Shown piece after piece: positions 61,211-64,000 of a stretch of 64,000 nt of DNA (position 1 is its first letter; each line of letters begins with the position of its first letter). The position numbers and the translations under genes were made by a program. The stretch is from Deltaproteobacteria bacterium (GTDB taxonomy: Bacteria > Myxococcota > Myxococcia > SLRQ01): NCBI GenBank assembly GCA_007130885.1, contig SLRQ01000024.1, positions 1 through 64,000 on the forward strand, written 5' to 3'. The notes beneath the pieces were generated by a model. The model worked only from the letters and a program-made list of their open reading frames with translations. It did no database searches and had not been told where the DNA came from.

Positions 61211-61525
61211 TTCCGCCGCTTTGAAAAGCAGCGGTCTACATCGTTCCGCCCGCAGATGTGATGCTCGAAACCGAGCATCGTCTCCTACCCCTGTCTCTAT
61301 GTTAATACGGGCGTGATCTTTTCGGCGTTTCAACCTCGCCATGGCGGTTCACTTGAGCTGTGCCGGCTGGATCAGTATCCCCAGCAGCTTCGCGGCATTT
61401 TCGCTGCGAGCGTGTTGGAGTCCGCCAGAGGTCTAGCTTTGAGAGCGTTCCTCACAAGCGTGTTGCACAACAAGCTTGTTGTGCGACAGATCTGTTGCTC
61501 TACGCTCGCGGTGCCCGAGGACCCG
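61211..61525. other. Intergenic region between the HNH and ASCH genes
   Basis: 315 bp without a convincing gene on either strand. It should hold the 3' ends of two convergent transcripts and contains a perfect 20-bp palindrome, listed separately. The rest shows nothing I can name. Confidence 0.5.
61465..61484. promoter_or_regulatory. Perfect 20-bp palindrome
   Basis: GCACAACAAG / CTTGTTGTGC without spacer, extended by two more matching base pairs beyond one mismatch on each side. It sits between the stops of two convergent genes, where a terminator or a binding site for a dimeric protein could be; there is no T-run. GC content is lower than in its surroundings. Confidence 0.5.
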
Positions 61526-61978
61526 TCAGCAGACTTCTTCAGCCGACCGAAGCGCCCGATCCCCCAGCGCCCTCCGGGCCGCCACCGCCGCCAGGTACCG
61601 ATAGCTCTGCGGCGGCCGAGTGACCGCCGGCAGCTCATGCACCGCAAACGGCTCCCCATAACGCCTGGGCCGCACGACACGAATGGCGAACGCCCGCTTG
61701 GCCCCGTCGAAGTAGCCCATGTACTCCCGGCGTGTCACGCCGCAAACTTCACGGTACGCCTTCCAGATTGCTGACTTGGAGCCTTCGGCGATGCCGTCCA
61801 CCTCGAAGAATCCGACCACCGCCTTCACCGGGGCGGTGGCGTAAATAATGACGTGGGTCGTGTCGGGCGAAAGGCGGGTTCGGCGCAGCTCCACCAGCTT
61901 TCGTCCGTCGAGGATGGCCTCCGCGTGGCGAGGGTGGATGGACAGCAGAGCTACGCGCCCAGGCGGCTTCTCAGCCAT
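61526..61978 (-). CDS. ASCH/PUA-like domain protein
   Basis: 150 residues from ATG 61978, GGAGG 7 nt upstream. Pattern of the ASCH group: ALLSIHPRHAEAILDGRKLVELRRTRLS, HVIIYATAPVKAVVGFFEVDGIAEG, then AIWKAYREVCGVTRREYMGYFDGAKRAFAIRVVRPRRYGEPFAV. The beta-barrel fold is related to PUA RNA-binding domains, and the IHP-x-x-A-x-x-I-x-x-G-x-K-x-x-E-x-R line is diagnostic. Members may bind RNA or modified nucleotides; several lie next to toxins or nucleases. C-terminal 30 residues are Arg/Ala-rich. It follows the DUF3800 gene on the same strand. Confidence 0.86.
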   Translation of the reverse strand: MAEKPPGRVALLSIHPRHAEAILDGRKLVELRRTRLSPDTTHVIIYATAPVKAVVGFFEVDGIAEGSKSAIWKAYREVCGVTRREYMGYFDGAKRAFAIRVVRPRRYGEPFAVHELPAVTRPPQSYRYLAAVAARRALGDRALRSAEEVC

Positions 61979-62177
61979 GGGATGCCCTCCGGGTGTATCG
62001 AGATCATTGTCTGTGGGGCGCCTTTCAGGGCGCCTGCCGTTACCAGTTCATCAAGCTCGAGCGGCGGCTCCACGAAGCGGTCATGCCGAAACAGCAGTGC
62101 CAGTACCGGTCCCGAGCGGCTCCATCTGTTGTTCAACGCCGGGAGGCGGGGTCAGGTGCTTTGCATAGCCGCTGGCA

Positions 62178-62954
62178 TTAGGAGAACCACGGACCGAAAT
62201 ACCCGGGCTGACGGCGAGAGTAGCAAGCTGGGCAGGTACACTCATTCACCGCCGAATGTCCGATATGTACCAAGCCGTGAGTCGTGCCGTCCTTTGTATC
62301 GAAGCACGGCAAGAGATTACGGATAAGGCGAACATCCTTCTTTTCGTACATGAGCCAAACGGCATGTGCGAGAAGATCCGCGACTTGCAGAAGGCGAGAC
62401 TCTTTCATCGGCGCAAAGTAGGGGATGTCAGCGAGGTTGTTGATGGCTCCCCATTTCGTTCCTCTTCGGTGGAAATCCCTCACCCAGACCTTGGCCCGCG
62501 CATCGAAGCGTCCCTCCGAAAAGATGATGAGACCACGTTGCGGGTCTTGGCTCTCGTGGTACTTGCGTTGCAGGCAGATGTCGAAGCGACGGCAGATCTC
62601 CTCGGTAGCCTTTTCCACAGCCTTCTCTCCGTAAAGCTGGTTCGACTTTTCCACGGCAACACCAAACAGATGCCGGCCTCTGTCAGGAGCTTTTTCGATA
62701 ACGGTGCAAAGCTCGGTGAGCACCTGTGACCGCGTGCTTTGAGGTACACTTCGCCACAGGCCGCGCCCCGCTCTGATCTCCGACGCATGGAAAGGGATCG
62801 GCTGCTTCCTTGGGAAGTGCTTCTCTTGGAGGCGATCGAGTTCTTGCGTCAGGAAGTACGTCTGCCGCTCGAACAAAGCGACTCCGGCCAGTACGAAATA
62901 CTGATCGCCTGCGTCGTTCTCATTGCCTGACTCGTCAAGGTAGAGCAAGTACAC
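62178..62954 (-). CDS. DUF3800 protein (predicted RNase H-like)
   Basis: 258 residues from GTG 62954, chosen because GGAGGGGGG lies 6 nt upstream and the protein then begins directly with YLLYLDESGNE; longer starts (63053, 62987) run into a hairpin. DUF3800 signatures: YLDESG near the N-terminus, YFVLAGVAL, GLIIFSEGRFDARAKVWVRDF, and the C-terminal LQVADLLAHAVWLMYEKKD. Conserved acidic residues (DES, ADLLA) resemble RNase H-fold active sites, and DUF3800 genes are often found in phage-defense contexts. The end has a Cys-rich stretch (NECTCPACYSRR). Upstream hairpins may control it. Confidence 0.88.
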   Translation of the reverse strand: MYLLYLDESGNENDAGDQYFVLAGVALFERQTYFLTQELDRLQEKHFPRKQPIPFHASEIRAGRGLWRSVPQSTRSQVLTELCTVIEKAPDRGRHLFGVAVEKSNQLYGEKAVEKATEEICRRFDICLQRKYHESQDPQRGLIIFSEGRFDARAKVWVRDFHRRGTKWGAINNLADIPYFAPMKESRLLQVADLLAHAVWLMYEKKDVRLIRNLLPCFDTKDGTTHGLVHIGHSAVNECTCPACYSRRQPGYFGPWFS

Positions 62955-62976
62955 GCTGGACCCCCCTCCAAAGAAA

Positions 62977-63003
62977 GAGGGGCTCATGTCCCATGAGCCC
63001 CTC
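62977..63003 (-). promoter_or_regulatory. Hairpin with T-run in the leader of the DUF3800 gene
   Basis: Perfect 12-bp stem GAGGGGCTCATG (62977-62988) and CATGAGCCCCTC (62992-63003) around a 3-nt loop. Read on the minus strand it is followed by TTTCTTT and then, 13 nt later, by the DUF3800 ribosome site and GTG. This is the form of an intrinsic terminator in a leader, so an attenuator, or the terminator of an upstream transcript. Confidence 0.7.
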
Positions 63004-63090
63004 AAAGAAGGCAACTGGACACTGGAGTCGCAGAGGCAACTCGCCAGTCGCACTTCCTATTATGTGCCACCCGTTACCCGTCTTGTCAAC

Positions 63091-63120
63091 GTGCGGATGG
63101 AAGCAGTGCGGATGGAAGCA
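63091..63120. repeat. 15-bp tandem duplication
   Basis: GTGCGGATGGAAGCA occurs twice, identically and back to back (63091-63105, 63106-63120). The duplication is in the non-coding region and its significance is unknown. Confidence 0.85.
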
Positions 63121-63192
63121 GGGCAACCAGGGATGGCCGCAAGCGATGGATGCGTGGAAGAACTGCTGCAACTGGATGCTAGCCGTGCGGGC

Positions 63193-63226
63193 AAAAAAAG
63201 CGACATGCCGCTGCGGGGTCATGTCG
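63193..63226 (-). terminator. Minus-strand intrinsic terminator
   Basis: On the minus strand CGACATG (63226-63220) pairs with CATGTCG (63207-63201) across a 12-nt loop and is followed by C and seven T (63199-63193). The form is a standard rho-independent terminator, but no minus-strand gene lies to its right in the window. Confidence 0.6.
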
Positions 63227-63234
63227 TTTCTTCC

Positions 63235-63262
63235 TTGACGTTCTCTTCTGACTCGCTATACT
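63235..63262 (+). promoter_or_regulatory. Near-consensus sigma-70 promoter
   Basis: -35 TTGACG (63235-63240), 16-nt spacer, -10 TATACT (63257-63262). One of the best sigma-70 promoters in the window. It points right and would transcribe the nuclease-like gene after an untranslated leader of about 310 nt. Confidence 0.7.
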
Positions 63263-63581
63263 AATGTTCAGTGTGCGGACTGCACGTCCAACCCGTACAC
63301 CAGGGATCCACTCGACAGTATCCAGGCGCTCGATTCGTGGCCGAGACCGGGATGCAAGGGGAACGGAGGCCTCGTGGAGTGGAGCGGGCAGGAGCGGCTG
63401 TTTTTGCGGAATGATGCTCCTGCCGTCGCGCATGCGGTTTTGGGGACATGCGTCGCGCCGGGCCGGACCGGCACATCGAAGTACTTGTGTGCTCTTGCCG
63501 CTCGAGACCGTCTCGACCTCGCCATTCGTTTCGGGACTTTCCCGCGGCGGCTTCCATCAATTCGCGAAAAAGGGGGATGCA

Positions 63582-64000
63582 ATGTCGGAGACGGTGCACG
63601 CCGAGCGTGGGGGAGAGAGTTTGGAAACCACCTTCGAGGCCCGGCCGATGCCGGCGGGGGAGCCCGGACGGGCTCGCGCCGCCAGGCTCGCCCGGCATCT
63701 TGGATTGAACGGGCGAAGGCCGAAGGGCGCCGAGCCCGCCGAAACTCGAACCGGCCGGGGCAACAATGTCGAGGGTCGGCCGGGAACGGGGGCGGGGACT
63801 TCCGAGGTCGAGCACTCCGATGGGCTCGACTGGAAGGACATCCACCAGCGGCTCGTCGGCCTGGCGGCTGATCGAGGACGACTGGACCGGGAGGAGGCGC
63901 GCTGGCTCCTCGCCGGCTTGCGCGCGCGGGTCCATGTGGAGCTGGGTTACGGAAGCTTCCTGGAGTACCTCGAGCGCGTCTTCGGCTACGGGCCTCGCTT
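63582..64000 (+). CDS. HNH-endonuclease-type protein, N-terminal part (cut by right edge)
   Basis: At least 139 codons, open to the window end. ATG 63582 has GGGGG 6 nt upstream. The first 85 residues are Arg/Gly/Glu-rich and disordered. From about residue 90 the sequence is helical and matches the N-terminal domain of a large delta-proteobacterial HNH endonuclease family: LVGLAADRGRLDREEARWLLAGLRARVHVELGYGSFLEYLERVFGYGPR. The HNH module would lie outside the window, so nuclease activity is inferred. A strong promoter precedes it. Confidence 0.65.
   Translation, partial: MSETVHAERGGESLETTFEARPMPAGEPGRARAARLARHLGLNGRRPKGAEPAETRTGRGNNVEGRPGTGAGTSEVEHSDGLDWKDIHQRLVGLAADRGRLDREEARWLLAGLRARVHVELGYGSFLEYLERVFGYGPR

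Larger units (their letters stand above)
62955..63581. other. Intergenic region between the divergent DUF3800 and right-edge nuclease-like genes
   Basis: 627 bp with two hairpins, a 15-bp tandem repeat and a strong promoter, all listed separately. Several 90-140-codon frames exist on both strands (62986-63264 plus; 62935-63222 minus) but none has a ribosome site and a recognisable domain, so none is called. Confidence 0.5.

Noticed and set aside
61951..62136. 61-codon minus-strand frame between DUF3800 and ASCH
   Set aside because: Begins at a TTG without ribosome site and overlaps the well-supported ASCH start; a stop lies just upstream. Could be a remnant, but nothing identifies it.
62986..63264. 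92-codon plus-strand frame divergent from DUF3800
   Set aside because: Its start lies inside a perfect hairpin, it lacks a domain and it runs over a terminator and a promoter.
1..64000. CRISPR array, integrase or insertion sequence
   Set aside because: All repeat arrays seen are in-frame protein repeats without spacers, and no Cas, transposase or integrase motif was found.

Overview
The window looks like a chromosomal segment of a GC-rich Gram-negative bacterium, most likely of the former Deltaproteobacteria (Myxococcota or Bradymonadota-like). This is inferred from protein families, not from a marker gene. The clues are a lipoprotein with two AgmX/PglI-type domains, many lineage-specific lipoproteins, an FHA-TPR protein, a TRL-like lipoprotein, a TonB/ExbB/ExbD cluster and a full RND efflux operon. 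No rRNA, CRISPR array, integrase or insertion sequence was found.

Layout. 0-3.3 kb: a RecQ helicase (runs off the left edge) with repeats in both disordered tails. 3.6-11.5 kb: GST-like protein, M23 peptidase, short-chain dehydrogenase, ThpR, QueE, acyl-CoA dehydrogenase, a lipoprotein and an RpoH-type sigma factor. 12-19.5 kb: flavoprotein oxidase with a small SCP2-like partner, several lipoproteins, Smr protein, TRL-like lipoprotein, DgkA-type kinase and CysQ-type phosphatase. 19.5-23 kb: peptide-type ABC transporter (solute-binding protein and two permeases; no ATPase gene in the window).

23-34 kb is a co-directional envelope block: DacB/PBP4, an MltD-like transglycosylase, a membrane class III nucleotide cyclase, then four unrecognised secreted proteins (coiled-coil lipoprotein, PEGA protein, Cys-rich lipoprotein, Ig-like lipoprotein). 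Converging on it, 33.9-36.5 kb is a tightly overlapped operon: a CpaC-like secretin-N/BON protein without a secretin domain, then ExbB, ExbD and TonB. Upstream of that operon sits a NosR-like flavin/iron-sulfur membrane protein. 37.8-39.8 kb carries RtcB and archease. 40-42.5 kb has a small membrane-anchored helical protein and an FHA-TPR protein.

42.7-49 kb is a MarR-TolC-adaptor-RND operon whose regulator appears to be leaderless, with an inverted repeat over its start codon. 49-60.4 kb is mostly housekeeping: SirB1-like protein, RsmB, Rpe, tRNA-Pro(CGG), Yip1-like protein, DUF2752, PlsY, a 42-residue membrane protein, TIGR04255 protein, FtsK, an RDD protein with 42-bp repeats, and PrmA. 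From about 60.5 kb the character changes to an accessory region: HNH endonuclease, ASCH protein, DUF3800 protein and a second nuclease-like gene cut by the right edge, separated by strong hairpins, a perfect 20-bp palindrome and a near-consensus promoter. The accessory end, the secretin-N/Ton operon and the four-lipoprotein block are the parts most likely to hold undescribed biology.
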